This document shows, piece after piece, positions 8,491-17,484 of a DNA stretch of 64,000 nt. The translations under genes and the position numbers were made by a program. Source of the stretch: JAHRAW01 sp965249835 (GTDB taxonomy: Bacteria > Pseudomonadota > Gammaproteobacteria > Arenicellales > Poriferihabitantaceae); contig CBDFMY010000003.1 of the NCBI GenBank assembly GCA_965249835.1, positions 1 through 64,000 of the forward strand, written 5' to 3'. Position 1 is the first letter of the stretch. Each line of letters begins with the position of its first letter. Below the pieces are notes generated by a model. That model was given only the letters and a program-made list of their open reading frames with translations, had not been told where the DNA came from and made no database searches.

Positions 8491-8573
8491 CTAACTTCTC
8501 AAAAAAGACGAATTTTGAGAAGTTAGGGTGCATTTCCATAGTTATCTTCTCAAAAACACCGTTTTTTGAGAAG
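8491..8573. repeat. two consecutive hairpins with the same arm sequence
   Basis: Hairpin 1 is a perfect 14-bp inverted repeat, CTAACTTCTCAAAA (8491-8504) and TTTTGAGAAGTTAG (8513-8526), with an 8-nt loop. Hairpin 2 is an 11-bp repeat, CTTCTCAAAAA (8546-8556) and TTTTTGAGAAG (8563-8573). Both carry the same CTTCTCAAAA arm, so alternative cross-pairing between them is possible. They lie between prfC and the nitrilase gene. They could end prfC transcription or be a duplicated element. Confidence 0.7.
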
Positions 8574-8786
8574 CAATCCACGACATTATTCAAAAACTCA
8601 CCATTCGCGGCGTAGCCGCCGGAATTAAAGCACAGTATAACGCCCGGCTATTCCATCGTAGAATGTTATGATTCGCCGCTATCTTGTGCAGCAACACTCA
8701 TCGCAAATCACTCCATTGCTCATTCACTCCCGGTTCACCAACAACCCGTCGCATCACCCGACGCATTACCCTGCGCATATCCATTC

Positions 8787-9617
8787 ATGACTCGAGTGGC
8801 GGCGGTGCAGATGACCAGCGGCGATGACATCGACCGCAATCTTGCGGCGGCCGCCGATTATGTGGAAGCCGCCGCTGCCGGCGGTGCGCAGGTGGTGGTG
8901 TTGCCGGAGTGTTTTGCTTTGATGCCGAAAAATCCGCAACAGTTGCGCGAGTGCGCCGAAGCCCACGGTACCGGAAAAATTCAGGATTACCTCGCCGAAT
9001 TGTCACGCCGCGCCGACCTTTGGATTATCGCCGGCACCCTGCCCGTGCGCAGCGATGACCACGCCCGAACCTTCAATACGCTGCTGGTGTATGACAACCA
9101 CGGCGCCAATGTGGCGCGCTACGACAAGATTCATTTATTCGATGTGGATTTGCCGAGCGGCGAGCAGCACCGGGAATCGGACTACACCATGGCGGGGAGC
9201 GAGTGCGTGGTGTGCGACACGCCGGCCGGCGTGGTCGGGTTGACGGTTTGTTACGACCTGCGCTTTCCCGAAATGCACCGAAAACTCTCGGGCCTGGATG
9301 CCACCAGCCTGGTAGTGCCGTCGGCGTTCACGGTCTCCACCGGCGCGGCGCACTGGCTACCGTTGCTGCGCGCCCGCGCCATCGAGAACTGCTGCTATGT
9401 GATTGCCCCGGCGCAAGTCGGCGCGCATAATAGCGGGCGAAAAACCTACGGACACAGTATGATCATTGACCCGTGGGGGGAAGTATTAGCGCAAGGCGAT
9501 GGCTGGCCCGACGGCGCGCCGCAGGTATTGTTTGCCGAGATTGATAACGACAAACTCAAACGCATTCGCGAGCAACTGCCGAGTTTGTCCCATCGACGCG
9601 CCGATTTGTTTCCCTGA
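8787..9617 (+). CDS. nitrilase-superfamily amidase, Nit1/YafV-type (deaminated glutathione amidase)
   Basis: A 276-residue carbon-nitrogen hydrolase. The catalytic triad is visible as E41 (LPECF), K114 (RYDKIHLFD) and C155 (TVCYDLRFPE), followed by the RARAIEN segment typical of the Nit branch. Nit1-type members hydrolyse deaminated glutathione, a metabolite-repair reaction; other omega-amidase roles remain possible. It is the usual neighbour of tldD in proteobacteria. Its 3' end (from 9534) is duplicated downstream, but the gene itself is intact with a TGA at 9615-9617. Confidence 0.85.
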   Translation: MTRVAAVQMTSGDDIDRNLAAAADYVEAAAAGGAQVVVLPECFALMPKNPQQLRECAEAHGTGKIQDYLAELSRRADLWIIAGTLPVRSDDHARTFNTLLVYDNHGANVARYDKIHLFDVDLPSGEQHRESDYTMAGSECVVCDTPAGVVGLTVCYDLRFPEMHRKLSGLDATSLVVPSAFTVSTGAAHWLPLLRARAIENCCYVIAPAQVGAHNSGRKTYGHSMIIDPWGEVLAQGDGWPDGAPQVLFAEIDNDKLKRIREQLPSLSHRRADLFP

Positions 9618-9848
9618 CCCGTAACCAATTCCCTATCGCCCATGTCGCAATCATTACCCCTACAAACCGCCCGCACCACTTTGCCGGAGTTCGCCGAGAT
9701 TGATACGACAAACTCAAACGCATTCGCGAGCAACTGCCGAGTTTGTCCCATCGACGCGCCGATTTGTTTTCCTAACCCGTAACTAATTCCCTATCGCCCA
9801 TGTCGCAATCATTACCCCTACAAACCGCCCGCACCACTTTGCTGGAAC
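9534..9848 (+). repeat. 158-bp tandem duplication spanning the nit end and tldD start
   Basis: Copy 1 (about 9534-9690) contains the last 28 codons of nit, the intergenic spacer and the first dozen codons of tldD. Copy 2 (about 9693-9848) repeats all of this, with a one-base deletion in GATAACGAC/GATACGAC and a few substitutions. The offset is 158 bp (ATG at 9642 versus 9800). Copy 1 therefore leaves a decoy tldD start whose frame soon leaves tldD, and copy 2 carries a headless nit tail. Confidence 0.9.
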
Positions 9849-11263
9849 CCGCCGGAATCGGCGAGGCGGAAATTGACCGAGTGCTGGGTCGCTTGATGAC
9901 CAGGCAGATTGACTACGCTGATTTGTATTTCCAGTATTCCCGCCATGAGTCGTGGGCGCTGGAGGAAGGCACGGTCAAGTCCGGCAGTTATGGCATTGAA
10001 CAAGGCGCGGGTGTGCGCGCAGTCAGCGGCGACAAAACCGGCTTCGCCTACTCGGATGAATTGATCTTGCCGGCCTTGTCCGATGCCGCCAACGCGGCCC
10101 GTGCCATCGCCCGCGCATCCGGCACTGAATCCACCGGCACCGGCACCGCCATCGCGCGGCGCGAACATCAAAGCATCCTGCGCTACCCGCCCATCGATCC
10201 GCTCGGCTCCCTGCCGGATGAAGAAAAAGTGGCGTTGATTCGCCACGCCGAAAAAATCGCACGAGGTGTCGACCCGCGTGTCTGTCAGGTGATGGTCTCG
10301 CTGGCGGCATCCCAAGACATAATCCTGGTGGCGCGCTCCGATGGCGTGCTGGCGGCCGATGTCCGCCCGTTGATTCGCATGAATGTCACCGTCATCGTCG
10401 AACAAAATGGCCGACGCGAGCAAGGCTCATCCGGCGGCGGCGGGCGATACGGCTATCGCTATTTCACCGACAACCACCTAGCCGAACAATATGCACGGGA
10501 TGCGGTTCGTCAGGCACTGGTGCAACTGGAATCCGTGGAAGCACCGGCCGGGGAAATGACCGTGGTGCTGGGTCCCGGGTGGCCCGGAATCCTGTTGCAC
10601 GAAGCCATCGGCCACGGTCTGGAAGGCGACTTCAACCGCAAGGGAACCTCGGCCTTCAGTGGCCGGCTCGGCGAGAAGGTGGCCGCCGAGGTATGCACCG
10701 TGGTGGACGACGGCACCATGGAAAACCGCCGCGGCTCGCTTTGCGTGGATGACGAGGGCGAGCCCACCAGTTGCACGGTGTTGATCGAAAACGGTGTATT
10801 GACCGGCTACATGCAAGACCAACTCAACGCGCGTCTGATGAACATGCCGCCGACCGGCAATGGCCGGCGCGAATCCTTCGCCCACCTGCCGATGCCGCGC
10901 ATGACCAACACCTGCATGCTGAGCGGAAAGCACGACCCCGAGGAAATTCTCGCTTCGGTAGACAAGGGTTTATACGCGGTCAACTTCGGCGGCGGGCAGG
11001 TGGACATCACTTCCGGCAAATTTGTGTTCTCCGCATCGGAGGCCTATCTGGTGGAACACGGCAAAGTCACCCGTCCGGTCAAAGGCGCGACCCTGATTGG
11101 CAATGGTCCCGATGTATTGACCCGGGTTTCCATGCTGGGCAATGACATGGCCCTGGACTCCGGCGTCGGTGTATGCGGCAAAGAAGGGCAGAGCGTGCCA
11201 GTGGGTGTCGGCCAGCCAACCATGAAAATCGACCGCCTGACTGTCGGCGGTGCCGCGCTATAG
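9800..11263 (+). CDS. tldD: metalloprotease subunit TldD
   Basis: 487-residue zinc peptidase of the TldD/PmbA family. With TldE it forms a heterodimer that degrades unfolded or modified peptides, for example in microcin B17 maturation and CcdA turnover. The catalytic motif HEAIGHGLEGD is at about 267-277, with the family C-terminal GCGKEGQ-like segment (VGVCGKEGQSVPVGVGQP). The start at 9800 is the second of two identical starts produced by the tandem duplication; the one at 9642 is out of frame with the body. tldE follows immediately with no gap. Confidence 0.95.
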   Translation: MSQSLPLQTARTTLLEPAGIGEAEIDRVLGRLMTRQIDYADLYFQYSRHESWALEEGTVKSGSYGIEQGAGVRAVSGDKTGFAYSDELILPALSDAANAARAIARASGTESTGTGTAIARREHQSILRYPPIDPLGSLPDEEKVALIRHAEKIARGVDPRVCQVMVSLAASQDIILVARSDGVLAADVRPLIRMNVTVIVEQNGRREQGSSGGGGRYGYRYFTDNHLAEQYARDAVRQALVQLESVEAPAGEMTVVLGPGWPGILLHEAIGHGLEGDFNRKGTSAFSGRLGEKVAAEVCTVVDDGTMENRRGSLCVDDEGEPTSCTVLIENGVLTGYMQDQLNARLMNMPPTGNGRRESFAHLPMPRMTNTCMLSGKHDPEEILASVDKGLYAVNFGGGQVDITSGKFVFSASEAYLVEHGKVTRPVKGATLIGNGPDVLTRVSMLGNDMALDSGVGVCGKEGQSVPVGVGQPTMKIDRLTVGGAAL

Positions 11264-12643
11264 ATGGTAATCGGAATGACGAACAAACTATGGAACCCGG
11301 CGCCGGCAAACGAGTCGGAGCGGAACATCGCCGAGGTCGCCGAAATCGCCCTGGCGCGAGCCGCTGAACTCGGCGCAACCATGGCCGAGGTGGCGGTGGG
11401 AAACGCTCAGGGCATGTCGGTCACGGTTCGCAACGGCGCGGTGGAGACGGTGGAACACAATCGCGACAAAGGCATGACGGTCTCGGTGTATTTCGAGCAT
11501 CGCAGCGGCAGCGCCGACACCACCGACTTCTCCGAGTCAGCAATTCACCAAAGCGTTGCCAGTGCCTGCAACATCGCCCGATTCACCGAAGAAGACCGGT
11601 GCAATGGCCTCGCCGAACGCGACTTGTTTGCCACCGCCGAGCAATTGGATATGGATCTGGATTTGTTTCATCCGTGGTCGCTGGATATGGAGCAGGCCAT
11701 TGAGATTGCCGGCCAATGTGAGCAGGCGGCGCTGGAGTTGGATACGCGCATCAGCAACACCGAAGGTGCCACGCTGTCGAGCCATCACGGGATTGACCTA
11801 TACGCCAACTCCGCCGATTTTCGCGGTCTCGCGCGCGGCAGTCGTCACAGCATTGCGTGTTCGGTAATTGCCGGTCACGGCGATTCCATGCAGCGCGATT
11901 ACTGGTATGACTCAGCACGGGATGCGGCGGATTTGATTGCGGCGCGTGCCGTGGGCGAGGAATCAGCGCGTCGCACTCTGCGCCGATGCGGCGCGCGAAA
12001 AGCGCACACCGGTTCAACCCCGGTGATTTTTGAAGCGGCGGTGGCGGGCAGCCTGCTGGGGCATCTGGTCGGTGCCATCAGCGGTTCCAACTTATACCGC
12101 AAGGCATCGTTCCTGTTGGACAAAGCCGGCCAGCAAATATTTCCCGATGCCATCCGCATCCACGAGCAACCGCACTTGCCGAAATCCCCCGGCGGCGCGA
12201 GTTTTGACGGCGAAGGCGTGGCAACCAAAGCGCGCGACATCGTCACTGACGGCGTGTTGCAAGGCTATGTCATGAACAGTTACACCGCGCGCAAACTTAA
12301 CACGCGCACCACCGGCAACGCAGGCGGCGTGCGCAATCTGGAAATCGAACCCACCACCGACGCGGACTTGGAAGTGCTAATCAAAGAAATGGGGTGCGGG
12401 CTGGTGGTAAGCGAGTTGATCGGCTTCGGTGTCAACACCGTCACCGGCGATTATTCCAGAGGTGCCTTCGGCTTTTGGGTTGAGGGCGGCGAGATTCAAC
12501 ATCCGGTGCAGGAATTCACCATCGCCGGCAATCTGACGCAAATGTTCCGCGACATCGTCGCTGTCGGCGCCGACACCGAACGTCGCCGCAACCTGCGCAC
12601 CGGCTCCATCCTTATCGAAAAAATGACCGTTGCCGGCGGGTAG
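11264..12643 (+). CDS. tldE: metalloprotease accessory subunit TldE (PmbA)
   Basis: Partner of TldD, 459 residues, lacking the HExxxH motif as TldE subunits do. It shows the family core (GVATKARDIVTDGVLQGYVM, SYTARKLNT.TTGNAGG) and the C-terminal FTIAGNLTQMFRDIVAVGAD. The first ATG (11264) directly follows the tldD stop. ATG 11276 (MTNKLWNP) is an equally plausible start. tldD and tldE are usually scattered in enterobacteria, so their direct adjacency here is a compact arrangement. Confidence 0.92.
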   Translation: MVIGMTNKLWNPAPANESERNIAEVAEIALARAAELGATMAEVAVGNAQGMSVTVRNGAVETVEHNRDKGMTVSVYFEHRSGSADTTDFSESAIHQSVASACNIARFTEEDRCNGLAERDLFATAEQLDMDLDLFHPWSLDMEQAIEIAGQCEQAALELDTRISNTEGATLSSHHGIDLYANSADFRGLARGSRHSIACSVIAGHGDSMQRDYWYDSARDAADLIAARAVGEESARRTLRRCGARKAHTGSTPVIFEAAVAGSLLGHLVGAISGSNLYRKASFLLDKAGQQIFPDAIRIHEQPHLPKSPGGASFDGEGVATKARDIVTDGVLQGYVMNSYTARKLNTRTTGNAGGVRNLEIEPTTDADLEVLIKEMGCGLVVSELIGFGVNTVTGDYSRGAFGFWVEGGEIQHPVQEFTIAGNLTQMFRDIVAVGADTERRRNLRTGSILIEKMTVAGG

Positions 12644-12683
12644 TTTCAGCCGGTTAGGGGGTCGTACATCAGCTTTTTTTCAT

Positions 12684-12712
12684 TTGACTTTATGGCGCAC
12701 GCGGAATAATCT
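12684..12712 (+). promoter_or_regulatory. probable sigma-70 promoter of the secreted cyclase gene
   Basis: TTGACT (12684-12689) and TAATCT (12707-12712) have the ideal 17-bp spacing and sit 33 bp before the ATG at 12745, which has a GAGG ribosome site. Confidence 0.6.
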
Positions 12713-12744
12713 GGGTTTCCGTAAACCATTCTGAGGGCCATCAA

Positions 12745-13560
12745 ATGAACTTTTACACCAATTTGAAAAAGTGTAGTTTTGCAATTTTCGCCGCCGTATT
12801 TACCAGCGTGTCGATGGCGCAATCAAGCCCGCCCATCGACCTCGTGAATTACCGACTGCTGGACTTGACTTACCCCTTTGACGAGAACACGGTTTATTGG
12901 CCGACTTCGCCGTTTGGTTTTGAGTTGAGCGAATTGGCATATGGAGACACCGGCGCCGGATTTTTTTATTCGTCGAATGCGTTTAAGGCACCCGAACACG
13001 GCGGCACGCATATTGATGCGCCGATTCACTTTGCCGCAAATCGGCATACGCTGGATCAAGTGCCCATAGAAAAATTGGTGGCGCCCGTCGTTGTCATCGA
13101 CGTTTCCAAGCAAGCGGAAGAAAACGCAGATTATCGTTTGACCGCCGATGATGTGCGCGCATGGGAAAAAACACACGGCGCAATACCCGCCGGTGCGATT
13201 GTGATGTTGCACACGGGGTTTGGTAAGCATTACCCAGACCGCTTGAAGTATCTCGGCGACGACACGCCCGGCGATGCGTCCAATTTACATTTCCCTTCTT
13301 ATAGTCAATCCTCGGCGGAATACTTGGTGCACAAACGCAAAATTGCCGTGCTGGGTATCGACACGGCGAGCATCGATTATGGCCAGTCGACACATTTTAT
13401 GGCGCATGTGCTCGCTAACAAAGCGAATGTGCCCGGGTTGGAAAATGTCGCCAATCTGGGCGAGTTGCCGCCGACCGGTGCGTGGGTAATGGCGCTACCG
13501 ATGAAAATTAGCAACGGCAGCGGCGGCCCGGTGCGCATTGTTGCGTTGGTGCCGCGTTAA
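12745..13560 (+). CDS. exported cyclase-family hydrolase (kynurenine formamidase-like)
   Basis: 271 residues beginning with a signal peptide (MNFYTNLKKCS, hydrophobic core, VSMAQS cleavage region), so probably periplasmic. The mature part is a cyclase-family (PF04199) domain with the metal-binding HGGTHIDAPIHF motif near residues 85-96. Members include metal-dependent arylformamidases and isatin hydrolases; the substrate is not readable. It has its own promoter and a strong terminator at 13600, so it is a single-gene unit between tldE and rppH. Confidence 0.85.
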   Translation: MNFYTNLKKCSFAIFAAVFTSVSMAQSSPPIDLVNYRLLDLTYPFDENTVYWPTSPFGFELSELAYGDTGAGFFYSSNAFKAPEHGGTHIDAPIHFAANRHTLDQVPIEKLVAPVVVIDVSKQAEENADYRLTADDVRAWEKTHGAIPAGAIVMLHTGFGKHYPDRLKYLGDDTPGDASNLHFPSYSQSSAEYLVHKRKIAVLGIDTASIDYGQSTHFMAHVLANKANVPGLENVANLGELPPTGAWVMALPMKISNGSGGPVRIVALVPR

Positions 13561-13599
13561 TATCGCGTTAATATTTATTGGAAATTGAAATCCACATTG

Positions 13600-13644
13600 C
13601 CCGCCATTGCCGTTTTTTTGAACGGTAGTGGCGGGCAGTTTTTT
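13600..13644 (+). terminator. intrinsic terminator of the cyclase gene
   Basis: A near-perfect 15-bp stem (CCCGCCATTGCCGTT and AACGGTAGTGGCGGG, two mismatched pairs) closes on a short loop and is followed by a T run at 13639-13644. It lies between this gene and the convergent rppH. Confidence 0.8.
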
Positions 13645-13669
13645 GATAAAACTAAACTCGTTCGCGGAA

Positions 13670-14194
13670 TTATTTGCGATCGATTTGTTGTAGCAACGGC
13701 TCGAGTTCGATCAGCACCTTCTGATACACCGGTTTTTTGAATTCCACAATCGTCCGGAGCGGTTGCCAGTAATCCACCCATTGCCACTGGTCGAACTCCG
13801 GGGAGTCGGAAAGGTCCAGCCGCACACTGGAATCCTGAGAAATCAGTCGGAAAAGAAACCAGCGTTGCTTTTGTCCGCGAAACTGGCGCGGACGACGGAG
13901 GGGGCGGCGAAGGTAGCGAACTTTTATCTGGGGAACCTCGTATTTGAGCCACTCATCGGTGGCGCCAAGCAGGTGAACATCTTCGGCTTTCAAACCCACT
14001 TCTTCCTGCAATTCACGAAACGCCGCTTGTTCTACCGACTCATCCGGTTTGATACCGCCCTGAGGAAATTGCCAGCCGTCGTGGCGCACCCGCCTCGCCC
14101 ACAACACCTGACAACGGTCATTGCAAACGATCAGCCCGACATTTTTTCGGTAACCGTCCGAGTCAAGATTATATTTTTCATCGTCCGTTTCCAT
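13670..14194 (-). CDS. rppH: RNA pyrophosphohydrolase RppH
   Basis: Nudix hydrolase of 174 residues that removes pyrophosphate from 5' triphosphate mRNA ends, initiating RNase E-dependent decay. The Nudix box G46-x5-E52-x7-REL-x-EE-x-G is complete. The flanking YRKNVGLIVCN and DGWQFPQGGI segments are those of RppH. The start at 14194 (METDDEKYNLDSDGYRKNVG) is preferred over 14260. N-terminal residues before YRKNVG are a few longer than in E. coli. Confidence 0.93.
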   Translation of the reverse strand: METDDEKYNLDSDGYRKNVGLIVCNDRCQVLWARRVRHDGWQFPQGGIKPDESVEQAAFRELQEEVGLKAEDVHLLGATDEWLKYEVPQIKVRYLRRPLRRPRQFRGQKQRWFLFRLISQDSSVRLDLSDSPEFDQWQWVDYWQPLRTIVEFKKPVYQKVLIELEPLLQQIDRK

Positions 14195-14226
14195 GCGGCT
14201 ATCATAATACAAGACCAACCAAAAAA

Positions 14227-15153
14227 TCATAGAGCGAACTGTGACCGCCGCGATTGGCATTGCAATCGGGCGAATTCAAGAAAGGTATCCATCGCCTGCA
14301 AGCGAAATTTCTGACGCTGGTAGACGATGGAAAACGGTCGGCGGATGGGCGGAGCGAGCGGCACGGCGCACAACAACTTCAAGGTTAATTCTTTTTCCAT
14401 GGTAGCGACCGACAAAATGGAAATGCCGAGACCGGCACTGACCGCGCTTTTGATGGATTCGGGGCTGCCGAATTCCATGATGATGTTGAGGTTGGTCGCA
14501 TCCTCTCCTTGCCCGGCATCCTGCGCGGCAATGTAATTTTCCATCACTTCCCGGGTGCCCGAGCCTTCCTCGCGGCTGATGAAAGGATACTCCGGCAAAT
14601 CGGCGATGGTCACCGACCCGGCTTTCGCCAGCGCATGATCCACCGGACAAATCATCACCAATTCATCATCCCAGATCACTTCGGTAAGCAGGCTTTTGTT
14701 GTTGATTGGTCCTTCGACGATGCCGATATCAATCGCATTGTTTTCCACCATCTGAATGATGCCGTTGGTGTTGGCGATTTCCAGCCGCACGCGAACGCCG
14801 GGGAAACCGGACTGATAGGCACCGACGATTCGCGGAATAAAATACTCGCCGATGGTGGTGCTGGCACCCACCACCAGCGGTCCTTGCACTTCGCCGATCA
14901 AGGTGCGGACTTCATTATCCATCTCGTTGTAACGGGCGATGATGCGCTCGGCATGGGACTTGACCAGTTGCCCGGCTTCGGTCAGCGTGATGCGGTTGTG
15001 CGTGCGGTCGAACAGACGGGTGTTGTAATACTCTTCCAACTGGCGAACCTGAAAAGTAACCGCCGGCTGGGTCATGTGCAACGCCTCCGCCGCTTTGGTA
15101 AAACTCAACAAGCGGGCGACCGTTGCAAAAACTTGTAGTCTGCGATCCGCCAC
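14227..15153 (-). CDS. LysR-family transcriptional regulator (CbbR/YeiE-like)
   Basis: 308 residues with an N-terminal winged helix-turn-helix (LQVFATVARLLSFTKAAEAL, MTQPAVTFQVRQLEE) and a LysR substrate-binding domain. The latter shows the GASTTIGEYFIPRIV opening shared with CbbR, CysL and YeiE types. The effector and targets are unknown. It is transcribed towards rppH, 32 bp away, and is probably co-oriented by chance. Divergent neighbours that might be its targets are absent; coq7 lies upstream on the same strand. Confidence 0.88.
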   Translation of the reverse strand: MADRRLQVFATVARLLSFTKAAEALHMTQPAVTFQVRQLEEYYNTRLFDRTHNRITLTEAGQLVKSHAERIIARYNEMDNEVRTLIGEVQGPLVVGASTTIGEYFIPRIVGAYQSGFPGVRVRLEIANTNGIIQMVENNAIDIGIVEGPINNKSLLTEVIWDDELVMICPVDHALAKAGSVTIADLPEYPFISREEGSGTREVMENYIAAQDAGQGEDATNLNIIMEFGSPESIKSAVSAGLGISILSVATMEKELTLKLLCAVPLAPPIRRPFSIVYQRQKFRLQAMDTFLEFARLQCQSRRSQFAL

Positions 15154-15175
15154 GGCAATGAATCGGATGCCCGAA

Positions 15176-15835
15176 TTAAATCCAATGGGCGGTTGATGTC
15201 ATCACTTTTGATGCCAGTCGCATCAACCCTTTGACCGGCGGCGGCAATTCGGCGGCACCGGCTTCAACGGCGGCTTCGGCGTGCTGATGCTCGTCCTCTT
15301 TCATTTGCGCCACCACGGCACGGGAGCGCGCATCATTCTCCGGCAGTTTATCCAGATGCCCTTTGAGATGCGCCACCACCTGGCGTTCGGTTTCCGCGAC
15401 GAATCCGAGGTTCCACTGGTCGCCGGCGAGGCCGGCGAGGCCGCCCATGGCGAACGCGCCGGCGCGCCACAGCGGGTTGAGCAGACTTTTGCGCGCGCCC
15501 AATTCCTCGATGCGCTGTTCGCACCAGGCAAGATGATCGTTTTCTTCCGCCGCGGCCCGCCGCATGCGCTCGCGAATGTGCGGGTCGCGAGCGGTCAATG
15601 CCTGGCTGCGATACAACGCCTGAGCGCAAATCTCGCCGACATGGTTAACTCGCATGTAACGACCCGAGCGGCGACGCTCGGCATTGGTTAGTGCGTCATC
15701 ATCTGCGGACTTCGCCGGAAATGCCCGGGCGGGTTCGGCGGAAAAAGACGCGACCGTGTCGGTCATAGCGCCGAACGCACGCGACATGCCGATGATAAAC
15801 TGGTCGGTGCGGTTGTAATCTCGCTGGTGGTTCAT
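15176..15835 (-). CDS. coq7: Coq7-type demethoxyubiquinone hydroxylase
   Basis: 219-residue di-iron monooxygenase that hydroxylates 2-polyprenyl-3-methyl-6-methoxy-1,4-benzoquinol in ubiquinone synthesis. The iron-ligand motifs are visible: HVGEICAQALY, AAAEENDHLAWCEQRIEELG and the C-terminal MKEDEHQHAEAA. The start at 15835 (MNHQRDYNRTDQFIIG) fits Coq7 family length; the longer frame to 15895 is not supported. Coq7, rather than the flavin enzyme UbiF, points to a gamma- or betaproteobacterium outside the enterics. Confidence 0.92.
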   Translation of the reverse strand: MNHQRDYNRTDQFIIGMSRAFGAMTDTVASFSAEPARAFPAKSADDDALTNAERRRSGRYMRVNHVGEICAQALYRSQALTARDPHIRERMRRAAAEENDHLAWCEQRIEELGARKSLLNPLWRAGAFAMGGLAGLAGDQWNLGFVAETERQVVAHLKGHLDKLPENDARSRAVVAQMKEDEHQHAEAAVEAGAAELPPPVKGLMRLASKVMTSTAHWI

Positions 15836-15920
15836 GTGGTTTCGGTCTGATTCAATGGCAACCCCGGCGCGCCATTGTAACAGGATGACCGCCATCCACC
15901 CGAAATTCCCGCCGACGGTC

Positions 15921-15926
15921 TATAAT
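15921..15926 (+). promoter_or_regulatory. possible -10 element of glcD
   Basis: A perfect TATAAT sits 36 bp before the glcD start, but the hexamer 17 bp upstream (ACCCGA) is a poor -35, so activator dependence or chance is possible. Confidence 0.35.
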
Positions 15927-15961
15927 TCCACGCCATTCCCTTTAACATATGCAGACCAAAC

Positions 15962-17437
15962 ATGAGCGAGCGCACCCACCACATCAACCGCAAATCCCTT
16001 AGCCGGCGTTTCCGCAAATTCCTGCCGCGCTCGTCGGTGATCGACCAGCCGGAGTCGTTGCGCGTATATGAATGTGACAGCCTGAGTGCCTATCGCCAAC
16101 TGCCGTTACTTGTGGTGTTACCCGAAACCGTGGCGCAGGTGCAACAGGTGTTGCGGATTTGCAATGAACGGCAGGTTCCGGTGGTCAGCCGTGGTGCCGG
16201 CACCGGTCTTTCCGGCGGCGCGCTACCCCACGCCGATGGCATCGTGCTGAACCTCGCCAAGATGAACGCGGTGCTGGCTATTGACCCGGTGAATCGCACC
16301 GCCCGGGTGCAAGCCGGCATCCGCAATCTCGTGATTTCCCAAGCGGTGGAACACCTCGGACTTTTTTACGCCCCCGACCCGTCGTCGCAAATCGCCTGCA
16401 CCATCGGCGGCAATGTCGCGGAAAACGCCGGCGGCGTGCATTGCCTTAAATACGGCTTGACCGTGCACAACGTCGTCGCCCTCAAAGTCGTTACCATCGA
16501 CGGCGAACTCGTGGAACTCGGTAGCACCGCTTTGGACTGCCCCGGATTTGACCTGCTGGCACTGATGGTCGGCTCCGAAGGAATGCTCGGCGTGGTGGTG
16601 GAAGTCACGGTCAAACTATTGCCAAAGCCCGAGAGTGCGCAGGTAATGCTGGGGGTTTTTGATTGCGCGGCAAACGCCGCCGATACGGTCACCGCCATCA
16701 TCGCCGCCGGCATCATTCCGGCCGGGGTGGAGATGATGGACAACGCGGCGATTCGCGCCACCGAAGATTTTGTCAAAGCCGGTTATCCGCGTGATGCCGA
16801 GGCGATTTTGTTGTGTGAACTGGACGGCACCGAAGCGGATGTGGTCGCGCAAATCGATGATGTGCGACAAATTTTTGCACGCAACGGCGCGATTGAAACT
16901 CGATTGGCGCGCGACGAACAGGAACGTGCGTTGTTCTGGTCCGGACGCAAAAGCGCGTTCCCGGCAATCGGGCGCATCTCGCCAGACTACTATTGCATCG
17001 ACGGCACCATCCCGCGCAAACACTTAAGCCGCGTGCTCAATGGCATCCATCAACTCTCGGCAAAGTTTGGCTTGCGGGTCGCCAATGTATTCCACGCCGG
17101 AGACGGCAACCTGCATCCGCTGATTTTGTATGACAACGCCCGCCCCGGGGAGTTGGAAAAAGCCGAGGGGTTGGGCGAGAAAATTCTCGAACTATGTATT
17201 GAAGTCGGCGGCACCATCACCGGCGAACACGGTGTCGGTGTGGAAAAAATGGGCGGCATGTGCGTGCAGTTCAACGACCGGGAACGCGCGCAGTTTCATG
17301 CCGTGCGCGAGGCGTTTGATCCGCGGCGTCTGCTCAACCCGGGCAAGGCGATTCCGACTTTGGCGCGCTGCGCGGAACACAACGCCATGCATGTGCATGG
17401 CGGGCAGGTGGCGTTCCCGGAGATTGAACGGCTTTGA
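15962..17437 (+). CDS. glcD: glycolate oxidase FAD-binding subunit GlcD
   Basis: 491-residue FAD-linked dehydrogenase that oxidises glycolate (or D-lactate) to glyoxylate, passing electrons through GlcE/GlcF to quinone. The PCMH-type FAD domain shows SRGAGTGLSGGA and the IGGNVAENAGGVHCLKYGLT segment. The C-terminal oxidase domain shows HAGDGNLHP and GTITGEHGVGVEKM. First gene of a tight glcDEF operon; no GlcC regulator is visible here. Confidence 0.93.
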   Translation: MSERTHHINRKSLSRRFRKFLPRSSVIDQPESLRVYECDSLSAYRQLPLLVVLPETVAQVQQVLRICNERQVPVVSRGAGTGLSGGALPHADGIVLNLAKMNAVLAIDPVNRTARVQAGIRNLVISQAVEHLGLFYAPDPSSQIACTIGGNVAENAGGVHCLKYGLTVHNVVALKVVTIDGELVELGSTALDCPGFDLLALMVGSEGMLGVVVEVTVKLLPKPESAQVMLGVFDCAANAADTVTAIIAAGIIPAGVEMMDNAAIRATEDFVKAGYPRDAEAILLCELDGTEADVVAQIDDVRQIFARNGAIETRLARDEQERALFWSGRKSAFPAIGRISPDYYCIDGTIPRKHLSRVLNGIHQLSAKFGLRVANVFHAGDGNLHPLILYDNARPGELEKAEGLGEKILELCIEVGGTITGEHGVGVEKMGGMCVQFNDRERAQFHAVREAFDPRRLLNPGKAIPTLARCAEHNAMHVHGGQVAFPEIERL

Positions 17438-17484
17438 TGATGCGGTCGTTGCCGCTTCTTCTTGCCCCACTTTTATTAATCAAC

